A DNA stretch of 64,000 nt, taken from positions 1,029,865 to 1,093,864 of the forward strand of contig ONZQ02000002.1 in the NCBI GenBank assembly GCA_900312665.1. The letters run 5' to 3'. Within the stretch, counting starts at the first letter, position 1. Each line of letters opens with the position of its first letter. This DNA is from Cephalotrichum gorgonifer (lineage: Eukaryota; Ascomycota; Sordariomycetes; Microascales; Microascaceae). Shown one piece after another: positions 11,714 through 23,194 of this stretch. Under the pieces are notes generated by a model, which saw only the letters and a program-made list of their open reading frames with translations, did no database searches and was not told the DNA's origin. A program made the position numbers and the translations under genes.

Positions 11714-12828
11714 ATGAAGAGCGTCGTCTCCCTCGCGGCCCTGGCCACCCTCGCCTCCGCCAAGGGCTGTGGCCTCAAGAAGTTTGAGAACCTCGTCACC
11801 TTCGGCGACAGCTACACGGACGAGGGCCGCCTCGGCTACTACTTCGGCGGCAACGGCGCACCCCCCGCCGGCCAGCTCCTCCCTGAGAGCTCCAGCACCG
11901 CCTCGGGCGGCTACGTGTGGCCGCGCATCATCTCCAAGAACACGGGCGCCAAGTCCTTCAACTACGCCGTCAGCGGCGCCACCGTGGCCGACGACATCGT
12001 CGTCCGCTATCTCGAGGGCATCCACCAGAACTTCCCGTCCGTGCTCGACTACGAGGTGCCCGCCTTCGAGGCCGACCGCGCCTTCCCGGAGCTCTACGGA
12101 ACCGTGTACTCGAACAACACCGTCTACGCCCTGTGGATCGGCACCAACGACCTGGGCGGCGACCGCGCCTTCCTGACCGACAGGCAGGTCCCCGGCGCCA
12201 CGCTCGACGACTTCGTCGCCAGGACCTGGACCGTCTTTGACCGCGTCTACGCCGCCGGCGGCAGGCACTTCGTGCTCCTCAACACCGCGCCCCTCGAGCT
12301 CTCCCCGCTCTACCAGGTGCCCGAGGAGGGCGGCCTCGTTAACAGCCAGTTCTGGGGCGACAAGTCCGACTACGACGCCGCCGAGATGAAGGCGCGGATG
12401 CTCGAGTACACGACCACCGTCAACAACGCCTGGAAGACCGGCGTGGCCCAGTTCCAGAGCAAGAAGAAGCGCTGGCCCGGCGCCTCCTTCTCCATCTTCG
12501 ACGTGAACACCCTCATCAGGGACATCATCGCCACCCCCGACGCCTACCTCGACGCCCCGGCCAACGCCACCGGCTACTACCGCCACTGCGAGGTGTCCGG
12601 CGGCAACTGCGTGGACTCGTCCGAGCCCAGGGCGAGCTTCCTCTGGTACGACGAGCTTCACCCCTCTGAGCGCGCTGGTTAGTACTCCCTTCCTTCCTCC
12701 CCCCCAACCTTTGTAGGGCTTCTGTTGCTGACTTTTCTTGCTCCTGCTTAGACGAAATCATTGCCAAGGAGTTCGTCAAGGTTATCAACGGCGACTCCAA
12801 GTACGGCTCGCTCTTCCTTTCTAGGTAG
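11714..12828 (+). CDS. Secreted SGNH/GDSL esterase, CE16 acetylesterase type
   Basis: Probable extracellular acetylesterase acting on acetylated oligosaccharides from hemicellulose, or a related lipase-like hydrolase. Two exons, 11714-12677 and 12752-12828, join in phase to 346 residues. A signal peptide of about 16 residues (cut near SASA-K) begins the protein. The SGNH blocks are in order: FGDSYTDEG with nucleophile Ser33, a Gly in the VSGAT block (block II), GTND (Asn145), and DELHPS with the Asp313/His316 dyad. The spacing and the YALWIGTND and FLWYDELHPS strings match fungal CE16 enzymes well. The second exon codes only the C-terminal 25 residues. A C/T-rich leader ending CACACGATG-like precedes the start. 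Substrate choice within the family cannot be told from sequence. Confidence 0.9.
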
Positions 12829-15185
12829 ATTCGCGACGGCCGACTCTTGATGCCTTCTTCCTTCTGAGCCCGATATCGGGGTGAGAGAGGAGAAGGAGGT
12901 GGAGCGTCTCGGCGCTGCTGTATATATCCTACCCGATTTTGTACAAAGCTTTACCTGGAATAATTTTCTGTATATACGTATATATTTCAACCAATGACCT
13001 TTCTTAGTATGATTTTCCGTGTTTTGGTGATGCTTGTTTGTCATCTGTCCTCCGGGAATACTTCCACATGATTTGAGGCAAGCCGAATGCGGCGCATCGT
13101 TTATTTCACTCCAAAGAAAATAAGCTCCCTACGTGGTTTTCCGTATCCGGAAACACGTGTGACAATGTCCCTTTCTCTCCATAGACTGCGTACCATATAG
13201 AATAAACCAATAGTCGAGGTTTGAATTTGCGCTCGCGCTGGCGAGCAGCACACACAATTGCCCGTCGGCTCGGGATTGGGTGGAGTTATTCCCTCCCCTT
13301 AGCGGATCTCGATCCACAAAACCTACAAGCCCCGTTTTCCGCTTTCTTCCTCTTGGATTTGCTTGGTCCGTCGCTTGCGGCTATTTTCCCTCGCGAGCGG
13401 GACTGAACCCTTCAATCGCTTCAATGTCGAGCTAAGCCGGAGTATCGTAGTTATACGAGTACACAAGTGCGTATTCTCTTGTAACCTCACGACCAAGCTC
13501 TAATAACTACCACAAAGAAACGCCTACATCTGCGGGGTCTTGGAGCTCGTTCCAGGATGATCCCAGGTTTATTCCTTTTGAGCATTAGATTTCCTCTTCT
13601 GTGCTCGTACTGATTGGGTAAGACAGGGAACCGCACTGTGCTTCTCCACTCCCAGTGTTGATTCTCGGAGTTTGATCGGAATATCCTCGCCCCTTGAGCC
13701 GAAATGGCTCGCCTCATTCTGGCTTGGATGCTTCGAGTGGGCCTTAGTCGTAGTTATCTTCCTAGTATCGTTGTACCCCCATATACTCGGGCGAGTACTC
13801 GTGCCCGTTAGTGGCGACCAGAAGAGGGAAGAGCGCTTTGGAATCGGTCTTTGCTCGTCCGAGTCCTTTTTCGTATAAGTACCCCTCGGTATCTCAGATC
13901 CGAGCTCTCTCCTGTTAAGGAAGGATAGGCTATCGGCCCGCCTGCTCATACGCACGCGAACTCACGCTATTATCCTGTCGACTGATCTGGGGGGTTGGCG
14001 GTTATCGTGGCTACCGACCCATGGTCAAAGATAAAGCTATCTCCATACTACGTGTCCGTCGGCTCGGGGTACCAGGATGCCACCCCATCCATCCCCTTCG
14101 ATAATAATACTCCGTTTGGATCTTGGATCTTGGTACGAGTGTAGTAATTTCATATTATACCAAACCGAGTTGGGTCGGGTAATATTATGGTAGTGCCCGT
14201 TGGATCTCGGGACTCTGTCAGCTCAGGGTTGGGAAAGTACAGGTATTGCACAAGTATCATGGTATCGAACCCCTCATTCTCGCCTCCACGGTCCCGCCAT
14301 TTACCCCTGCCTATTTCCGCGGAAGCTCAGCCATGGGAGCTGGCGGCTGTTAGTTTGTGACCCAGACCTTACTTGTTGTACTTGCATATTATTATTAGGA
14401 TGCCCAGACCGGTCCCTGCAAATAGGTTGATGGTCGCACGCCCCGATAATCCCCTCCCAACACCCCCACCCGCCCGCCTCGCCTTGCGCTTTGCCCCTTC
14501 CCTTTCCTCCTTCTCCCCTCTTCCGCCTTCCGCCTTCCGCCTTCCCTCTTGTCCTTTTTTGCCCACTGACGGCTCAGGGCCACCACACATCTGCGAGTAC
14601 GGAGTACTTCCCTCATGGGTCCCACCCACGCTCCACAAAACGACCCCGACCGACCCACTCTTCTTTCCAATCCTGTTTTGCGCAACCCCATATCTGAGAT
14701 TTCCGCCCGCATTTTCCGCCTTGAGTCCATAATTCCAGCCATAATTCCAAGCCCCGTCGCCCCCCCCCCCCTGCGGTCCCTGCTCTCCTGTTGTCCCTGT
14801 TGTCCCTGTGTATGCTCCTCTGCTTTGGCCTCTTAGCCATTAACTACAAGTACGAGTACTTGCATTAGCTGCTAGCAATCCACTACCAGCCTACCAGCTA
14901 CCCGCTACCATTTACCGGGCACAGCACACACGTTGCTTTCGACGCCGCGCGCAGGTGAAACCCCGGACTTACCGCGTCCATTTGCGCATCCCGAACGGCC
15001 AAGTCAGCACAAGCACCCCTTGGGGGAGGAGTCCACATAGCAAATACCAACCGCGCGCCCCCCCCCTCTTCCTTTCTTCCCCCCTCCGATCCCTCCTTGA
15101 ACCTGGCCCGCCCAGCCCTCTCTCCACAGTACGAGTAACTTGTACAGGGCCTGATCGGACCGACACCGACCACGAGTACATAGGC
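12829..15185. other. Intergenic region
   Basis: No gene is supported in these 2.4 kb. TACGAGTA copies lie at 13454, 14851 and 15130. A 7-bp tandem repeat of TTCCGCC (three perfect units and one variant) lies at 14521-14548. The 700 bases before the SSXT gene are strongly C-rich on the + strand, as in a housekeeping promoter or leader. Confidence 0.55.
14521..14548. repeat. 7-bp microsatellite (TTCCGCC)
   Basis: Three perfect TTCCGCC units followed by TTCCCTC, inside a C/T-rich promoter-like stretch. Confidence 0.7.
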
Positions 15186-16448
15186 ATGGCCATGTACCCT
15201 TCGGGTGGCTATGGCTTCCCCAACGCCCAAGGAGCTGGACTTCCACAGTTCAACAACCAAGCCCCACCCCAGCATCAGCATCAACAACATACCGTCCACA
15301 TGCAGCAGCCAGGCCAAGCCGCCCCCGGCGCACCGGGCCAACAGCAGCAGATTATGTTCAATCCTCAGCAGTACGCTGCCATGGGCGGCCAGGCCGCCTT
15401 CGCCCAAGGAACTCCTGGCGCCGGCGTCATGGCCGGTCAAGCTCCTGCTGGGATGATGCAGAACCCCGCAATGCCTCATATGGCACCTGCTGGCCAGAGT
15501 AAGTTGTGATTGATTGCCCCTGTCCCTGTCCCTGACTATGCCTCTGCCCATGCCTATCCCCTTACTCCCCCCCTACCGTCTGCGTTCGCCCTCACTATGG
15601 GCTTGCTGGGCGCCTTCTCGATGTCGGGCCCGTCGCCGTCGCCTTGGCCAACAACCCACCTTCATTTTGCCGCCACCGCACTCGAAACCGTGTCGCCGAT
15701 CCTTGGGCTTGTCGACGCCGCACCCTACACCCTACCGACCCATTGCGCGTGAAAGGTGGCCTCACATCTTACACAGGCGGATATACGGATCGTCGCGCAG
15801 GAGGTTGGGGTGCAGGGGAAACTGGCGCGGGCGGACGCGAGCAGAAGCACATCATACACGCATCATATACGCCCTTTCCCATTGAACACACACGTCCTGG
15901 GTGTAGACGCGACTTGTTCTGCCCCTACGAAACCCGATATTTCGCGCCCGGGCATACCCGTTCTTTTCTTCGAAAGTACCTGGCTAACCGTTTCCTAAGT
16001 GTCAGGATACCCACAAGGCGCGTTCATGAATCCATCATACCCCGGCGGCCAGCAGCAGTATAACCCGAATTTCATGGTCGGCGGAGGCATGCAGGGATTC
16101 CCTGTGAACACTGCGGGGATGACGGCCCAACAGCAGCACGCGATGATGCAACAGCGGATGGCGGCGGCCCAGCAGGCCCAGCAGGCCCAGCAGGCCCAGC
16201 AGGCTCAGCAGGCGAACGCCGGCGGTATGACGCCGAGCGGGACGCCACAGCGGCCGATGAGTGCTTCGCAAGGGACCCCGAACCCGAATACCCCGTCGCA
16301 GCAGGGCCAACAGTCTCCCCGTCCCGGCCAGCAGGCTCAGGCACAAGCCCAGCAGCTTCAGCGCCAGCAGCAACTTCGTCTTCAGCAGCAGCAGCACCAT
16401 CAGCAGCAGCAGCAACTGCAACAGCAACAACAGCAGCAACTGCAACAG

Positions 16449-16483
<35 letters not shown>

Positions 16484-17350
16484 GCAGCACTCACCAAACC
16501 CCCACCAACAACAACACGCGCAGCAGCCTCAAGGCCAGCAGTTCTCGACACCCCAGCCGGGGTCGCATTCCCATACGCCGACGAGCCAGCAACCCAATAC
16601 GGCTGGGTCGACCCCTCAGACACCGACTTTCCCTGGTGGGCCGGGCGGTATGGGCGCGATGCAGGTGCCGACTAGCCCACAGTTCACGGATGTAGAACGA
16701 GAGCGCTTCTCCATCCTCCTAGATATAAATCAGGAACTTTTGTTTGAGTCTATGCAGCTGCAGAACACGCAGATGGAGCTAAAGAAGGAGCTCGCCGCAG
16801 CGGGGCCGGATGCTGCCTCGGAAGCGGACAGGAAGCGGGTGGAGGAGCTCCAGCAGGACTTTACGCAGTAAGTGAGCCGTGTTATTCAGAGTGTGGTGGG
16901 CCCTCGAGTGTCCGTGTCCCTAACGCGCGCGTGTGCCCCAGGTGCCTGCGCCGACTCAATGCCAACCTCCAGTACCTTGCCGCCCTCGCCGACCGGAAGA
17001 ACAAGCTACCCCCCTGCCCCGCCATCCTTAGCGCTCCGCCGCTAAATATGAGCCTCTCCGTTCGATACCTCCCCGAGAACGCCGAGACGCCCGACGGACC
17101 TGTTGACGCAGTGGCGGACCGGGAGGAGCGTAACAAATACCTCAAGAACCTCTACGCGAAACTACAGGGCCTGTTCCCCGGCATTGATCCGAAGAAGGAA
17201 CCCGCGTTCCCGATGCAAAATGCGAGGCCGGCGGTGCAAAAGCAGGGGCCGGGCCAGGGACCGGGGCAAGGGAGTCCGCCGATGGGAGGGGTGCGGGGGA
17301 CACCGCAGATGGCGAACGCGTCTACTCCTGCATCGATTGGGATGCAGTAG
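15186..17350 (+). CDS. Polyglutamine SSXT (SS18-like) domain protein
   Basis: Likely nuclear co-activator. Proteins with the SSXT domain (human SS18, plant GIF/AN3) are partners of SWI/SNF remodelling complexes. Exons 15186-15498, 16006-16867 and 16942-17350 give 527 residues in phase. The first 330 residues are Gln, Pro, Gly and Met-rich and disordered, with a QQA repeat (about 16170-16212) and an almost pure Gln run at about residues 230-266. The SSXT part spans about 331-413: a helix containing ERERFSILLDINQELLFESM, then a stretch ending in LNANLQYLAALADRKNK, which mirrors the family's LQKNLMYLAAIAD end. The tail is Gly/Pro-rich. Intron 1 is 507 nt, long for this genome, and could also end at 15999, adding two residues in frame. 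Start chosen at the first ATG (MAMYPSGGYGF); the second, six bases on, is also possible. Confidence 0.85.
16170..16490 (+). repeat. CAG/CAA-rich coding repeats (QQA units and polyQ tract)
   Basis: At 16170-16212 a 9-bp unit, CAGCAGGCC, is repeated about four times and codes Gln-Gln-Ala. From about 16376 to 16490 a mixed CAG/CAA run codes a near-continuous polyglutamine. The mixing of CAG and CAA means the tract is not a pure microsatellite, though short pure CAG runs remain near 16466-16488. Confidence 0.85.
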
Positions 17351-19984
17351 GGGGTATTCGACGCGGCCGGAGTTGACTCGAGCGGGGTTATACCGCGAAG
17401 AAATCTGCTCGGGACCGTGAGGGACACCTGGACATTTTTGATGATAGCGGAGGCTCGGATCGTTCAGCCCGGAGTCTGTGTGGGAAGTTTGTGGGAAAGG
17501 GCAGGTGGGGGGGTCTTCCCCCCTGGCTGTCTACGAGAGCAAAGGTGCATTGCCTGGCGTTCAGACTTTATTTTGGTTTCAACTTTTCGTGCTTTTCGTG
17601 GCCTTCACATTCTAGACTGGTACGGGAAGGAAAAGGGGGGGGGAGGGGAGGGTTTATCATTTCAGTTTGCCTTCGGGTTAGGATGTATTCCTGGCACGAG
17701 CAAAAAGGAAGCGAGCGGTTAAACGCATCTGGTGGAGGCAAGCTTTTCTCTTGTTCTGGTTTCTTTTTTTCCTCCTACCCTCATGATCATGATGGGCCTT
17801 GGGCAGTTTTTTTGTTCGGTCACTCGTTTGGTATTTTGCCTGGGATATTCGGGTTTACGACCGGGCAAAGGTGGTTTTGATGGTGGTGCTTTTTGTTGTC
17901 GTTGTCGGGATACATACATGACTGGGAAAGACTCTTCCGCTGGAACCTTTTGTTGGCGATGGGATTGGACGCGGTAGAAGTTGGATATGGGGAGGGAGAA
18001 GCGAGGGGTAGAGAGGAGATAGGAAGGGAGAGGGGGAGGGGAGGGGACTTGAGAGAAAGGAAACGGGAGCGAGGCAGTGGGGAGAAGGGGGAAAGGGGTT
18101 GGGTTGGGTTAGGTTGGGTTTGGGGATGGTTATCTGTCTATTAGATGGTCGGGAAATGAATCCTCACGATCCTGGCGTTTGGTTTTCAGTTGATGTAGCA
18201 TTTGTGAGGTTCAAGGCATGAGGAGATCTACAAGCACACATTGGGTGGTTGGCGGTGGAAGTCCCATCACGTGCGGGAGGTTTGGAGCTAGCTACAGAGT
18301 ACATAGCTCCGTGATAATGGAGGTTTGTCTCAATGGATGGTATGTGGGGCTTGTCAGGGGCAGGAGGTGCGTGATTGGCGCGAGCACCAATCAACATTTG
18401 GAAACCTGACATGCCCCACTTGAGGGGCCGTCCCTGAGCAAATCATTCTACTCTGGACAAAGCAAGCGAGGCGCTTTAACAAGTACACTCGGTCCAAGTA
18501 CTCCAATTCCATGCTCGTCCCTCCATCACCACAAGCATTACAAGTATTGTTCTTATCGATGGACCTGAAAAAAGAGAAAGGAACCCTGGCACTCACCTGC
18601 CACCCCCAAAACGGTGGCTGGTAAGCCCATCATTGCTGGATTTAGAGTAGAAGCAGATCCACACCTCTACCCGAACCTGTAAGCGCCGATACCCAGTTGG
18701 GACTGGCACCTTGGCGAACTATCCTCATCTGGGGTACATTGATAATGAGCTTGGGGGTCATCTCATCGCTACACCTGCACATGTACGAGTACGGCGTAAT
18801 ACAGAGTATTATTACTTGTATTAAAAAGGGGGAACCGTTAATATGGTCCACGTCTCAATGCGGAGTACCTTATGAGGAGTGCACTCGTATATACGGATAC
18901 TTGGTCCTTGTATTGGACCTGATGGATAGGAGTAATAATAATAAGACTATCCAACCAACCCCCTTCACGCGCCTCTCCCACACGTTGAATATTATATTGG
19001 GAGCCGGACGTACAGCGCGCAGCAAGACAAGACGAGACCAAGTCCACTTCTGACCCAGACATAACGTCGCATTCGCGTCGTGTCTTACCGGCGGTTCCAG
19101 CCCCCTCACTGTTCTGTCGTACGTTCTTTTTTTCCCCTTTCGCTCCGACAGAACGTCTGTTCGCAGGACAATCATCCGGTGCCCTGCCCTGTGCCGCCTG
19201 TCTGTGCCTTTCTGTCGAACGACACTCACTCCCCGCGTCCACATCCCGCGCGGTAGCTGTTTCACCGTTCTTGGCTCGACGTGTGAAACCATAACCATAC
19301 GACTACTCGTACTTGTACTCGTAGCTGCTGAGGCGGCGGGCGCCACTTGTGTGTGTACGAGTATACACTATTACTTGGGATCTATCGGTGCACGCGCGGT
19401 TACGCCACCCTGCAGGTCGTAGGTGCTACAACCCGGCCTTTACCTCTGGATATCCGAGCACACAGAGAGTAGGTTAATTTTACCCCCCGAGCCTGGAACC
19501 TGGAGACGCTTAACACTCCTACGAATATCGGTGGCTTCGGACGATAAATCTCGGTCTGGGGGGGAGGGCTTTTGTTTGTTCGTGGCGAGGGCTCGCTTGG
19601 TAGCATTGGAGGATTTATCCCTTCATCCCCTGCCTTAGCGCGAACTTCTCCCGTGACCCACCTCTTGTCCCCTCCCACTCCTTCTCCTTCTCCCTCTCCC
19701 TCTCTCCCCCGTCGTCTGCTATCGGGGACTCAGTCTGACTCGGGCGCAGAAGGTGATAATAGCAGGGTTGGACGACCATTGGATTCAATGATATAGCGAC
19801 AGCGGGCATTCCTTCGAGGCGACGGAGGCGCTTCGACCGTCAATCGAACGCCTATACCTCGCGATACTTCTGCCCCGGATAGCCGGACACCATATTAGAG
19901 GCCCCGCTTGGGTCAACACGCTCGCTCCGAGAGCCTACGAACACCAAACGCGCCCTGGTACGGCTTCCGCTGAGGCGAGTCGCG
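17351..19984. other. Intergenic region with G-rich tract
   Basis: No gene is supported in these 2.6 kb. A purine-rich stretch at about 17985-18125 ends in a G-run block (listed separately). TACGAGTA/TACTCGTA copies cluster upstream of the next gene at 18784, 19304, 19316 and 19356. The last 300 bases lead into the Gyp5-like gene and are C/T-rich. Confidence 0.55.
18095..18125 (+). repeat. G-run block, telomere-like and G-quadruplex-prone
   Basis: Five G-runs of three or four bases, separated by TT, TT, TTAGGTT and TTT. It meets the usual G4 pattern of at least four G3 runs with loops of seven or fewer. It also resembles degenerate TTAGGG telomere repeat. It lies 745 bases downstream of the SSXT stop codon. 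Confidence 0.6.
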
Positions 19985-22900
19985 ATGGACTCGACTGAAC
20001 ATGTCGGGGGGGATCGACAGAGACAATCGCGGCGGGATGAGCGTGACGACGACGCCCCGTCCCCTACAAAAAGCAATCACACAACCTCACAGCCCCCGCC
20101 GGACTCACCAGCCGCGACACACATAAGTAATGACAGCGTTCTATCGGCGTCGGACGTGACACACGACTCCATGGTCACGGTCCCGCTATCCGGACCGCCC
20201 TCCTTGGCTATCGACACGACCGTGGTTCTGAATCAACAAGTATACGTGCCTTCGAGCGCGCTGGCGAGGTCGGTTGAGACAATTTGCCAGGATAAAAAGG
20301 AGGCCGATGCCCCCGTGGCGGCGGTGAGCAAAGGCGATGATACACCCAAGGAGGAGACGGCGCGGACGCTCGAGGATGAACTGCAAGACTACGACGAACC
20401 CGACCAGGAGCTTGACGTGCGGGAGCAAGAGACACCTACTCCACCAGGTCGTGGGTCGGGAGATTCGGTGAACTGGGACGAGCTACAACGGACAGAACAC
20501 CAACATCAGAAGGACAACGAGAGCGACGATGTAAGGCCAGATTCTTCATTTCCGCCGGTGAATTGTAACATGCTAACGCCTCTCCCCCCTCCTCAGACTA
20601 CGAGTCTGCTTCTAGCGAGACTCGACCAAGAAAACGCGAAACTAGCGAGTAGCCCGAAATCTACACGAACCGAGGACCGGGAGGCCCAAACGCAGCCGCC
20701 CTCGATGACCCAACTAAAGGCGATGGTCAACGGCCCTACGCCGCAGGCCCTGCGATACTCGATGCTCCCGCCCCCTCCCATGACCGACCTCGAATTCTAC
20801 GCCGCCCTCGTCAAGGACTATCAGCAGACGGCCGAGCGGTTGCCGACGCTGCTGTCGAACAAGATACGGAAGGGCATACCCCCGCCCCTTCGCGGCGTGG
20901 TCTGGCAGAGCATGTCCGGTGCCAGAGATGCGGCACTCGGGGAGCAGTACGAGCGGCTGTCCGGCGAGTCGAGCCCGTATGAGTTCGTCATCAGCAAGGA
21001 CCTCGCCAGGAGCTTCCCCGGCGTGGACATGTTTCGCGAGGCCGGGGGAGAGGGGCAGCGCATGCTGGCGAGGGTGCTGAAGTGCTACAGCCTCCATGAT
21101 CGTGAGGTCGGGTATTGCCAGGGCCTTGCCTTCCTCGTCGGGCCATTGCTCATGCACATGCCGGACAAAGCCGCCTTTTGCGTCCTTGTACGGTAAGAAA
21201 TTCCATATCCGGCTCCGTTTCGCTGAACCGGGAATCCGGTTCCGGACCTTGCGGCGGGTCGCGCACCACCACCAACAAAGTCATGTCCAGCCTGCTAACG
21301 ACCAACCCGAATGTATAGTCTTATGGAAGGGTATGATTTGCGAAGCTGTTTCCAACCAGACCTCGCCGGTCTCCACGTTCGCATATATCAATTTCGGGAA
21401 TTGCTGCGGTACAATCGGCCCACTTTGTCGGCCCATCTCGATGATCTGCAGGTTGACCCGGCCTACGTTTCACAGTGGTTCCTCAGCTTTTTCGCCGTTA
21501 CATGCCCCCTGCCCATGCTGTTTCGCATCTACGATATCCTGCTAGCCGAGGGGGTGACGGAAACTCTCATGCGGGTGGGGCTGGCCCTGATGGGGCGAAA
21601 TGAGGCGAGGCTCCTGGCCTGCGCCGAGCTCGAGGACGCAATGCAGATTCTCCTCTCACGCGGCATCTGGGATCCCTACAATTTCGACGCCGACGCACTT
21701 GTACAAGACGTCGCCACACTAACGGGAGCAGTCAACCACGAGAGATTACAGCAATCCGAGCTGAGCTACGAAGAGTCGAGACGGAAACAGACAGCACCAA
21801 CACCAGCGGCGACAGCACCGACGGCCCATGACGGCAACGCGAGCGGCTCAATTGCCGCGCGCGCGTCGGAGGTCATTAACGCAGCGGCCTCGCGGTTCCT
21901 GGGCCGCAACGTGCCAAAGCAGTCGACGCTGAGCCCGGGCCTCGTCGCGCCCTCGACGCCCGTCGACATGTTGCGGCGGAGCACGTCGAAGCGGAGCCTT
22001 GCGTCGACGCTCAACTCCATGGAGGCCAGCTCCGCAAGCGTCGCCAGCAGCACGTCGACCGAGGCCACGAGCCTCTCACGCGACTCATCGGACAGCACGA
22101 CCGACAGCATCACTGTCACCCACGCCAACGACGGTTCAGGCACGGGCGGGAGTTCCGCCGGGAGCAATAAGACGGAGCGGCCGGCGCTGCCGAGACTGCC
22201 TTCAAGCAAGAACAACTCGGACGAGAAGAACCTACACGGGCAGATCGAGGACCTGCTCACGGTGCTGACCGAGCTGCAGCGGAACCAGGCGCTGCTGGCG
22301 AGCCAGCTGAAGCAGGAGCGGGACGAGCGCGAGGAGGATAAAGAGGTGGTGCGAGCTCTGGTCAGGGGGCTAAGCCGAGACGGGCCCACGGCTGTCGGCG
22401 TGGAGTCACAAGCTCTGCTGAAAACTGTAGAAGAGCGGTTCGGGGTGAAAGCTGGCGACCCTGACGCGTCAGCGGGGCTGCCAACCAAGGCACGGTTGAA
22501 CGAGGAGCTCGAGGCAGCGAGGCAAGAGCTGAAGACGGCGCTGGCGGAGTCACAGCAGTACAGCCGGAGGATATACGAGCTGGACAGGGAGGTGTCGACG
22601 CTGACGCAGTCGGTGCGGGAGGGGCACGCGCACGCGAGATCGCTACACCAGGACAAGCAGAGGCTGGAGAAACAGGTGCAGGCCATGCGGGCGCGGACCG
22701 CGTCCGGGCCCGGGTCCTCCGCGCCCCCGCCACCTAATCGCCAGCAGGAGGAGAGGGTGCGCTCGAATCGGGTGTCGGTGCTAAGCAGCGGGCTGAGGGA
22801 GTTCAAGCTCGGGCGGGGCGGCGCGAGCCCGCCCCCGTCCCCGTCGTTCGCGAAGAGGACGTCGTCGCTGGCGCCAAGCTCAGCAGCGGTAGGGGTGGGG

Positions 22901-23194
22901 GATGAGGACGCGCTGCTGAGGGAGCTGGTGCAGGCGAAGACGGCGGAGGCGGTCGCGCGGCAGGAGGCCGAGGAGTGGAAAGGGAAGCTGGAGAGCCTGA
23001 GGAGGACGTACGGGTTGGCGGGGGAGAACGGGGCGCCGGGGATGGTCTCGGCGGCGGCGGGGGCGGGCGCAGCTGCTATGGGGATCTTGGGGAGGTTGAC
23101 GGGGGAGACGGGCGGCGGAGGGGGGACGAATGCGAATGCGAGCGCGAGTACGAATGGGGGAGGGGGAGGGGGCTTCTGGGGGTGGAGGAGGTAG
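19985..23194 (+). CDS. GYP5: TBC-domain Rab GTPase-activating protein, Gyp5 type
   Basis: Stimulates GTP hydrolysis by Ypt/Rab GTPases in ER-to-Golgi and exocytic traffic. Exons 19985-20530, 20597-21192 and 21319-23194 give 1005 residues. The acidic, disordered N-terminus (1-180) leads to TTSLLLARLDQEN and then the TBC domain at about 274-495. The arginine finger is in ISKDLARSFP (Arg320) and the glutamine finger in GYCQG (Gln357); both are intact, so it should be active. Residues about 680-840 form a long coiled coil (IEDLLTVLTELQRNQALLAS onward), followed by a Gly/Ala-rich low-complexity tail. Domain order and length match Gyp5 rather than Gyl1 or Gyp1. The first intron (66 nt, GTAAGG to CAG with GCTAAC) has no stop and a length divisible by three, so read-through would add 22 residues. 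Confidence 0.93.

Noticed and set aside
11555..12661. 368-codon open frame antisense to the CE16 esterase
   Set aside because: Its length follows from G/C-ending codons on the sense strand. The translation is Gly/Val/Glu-rich with no domain, while the sense strand has complete SGNH motifs.
14898..15551. 217-codon - strand frame over the 5' end of the SSXT gene
   Set aside because: Overlaps the sense first exon and its C-rich leader; composition-driven, no recognisable product.
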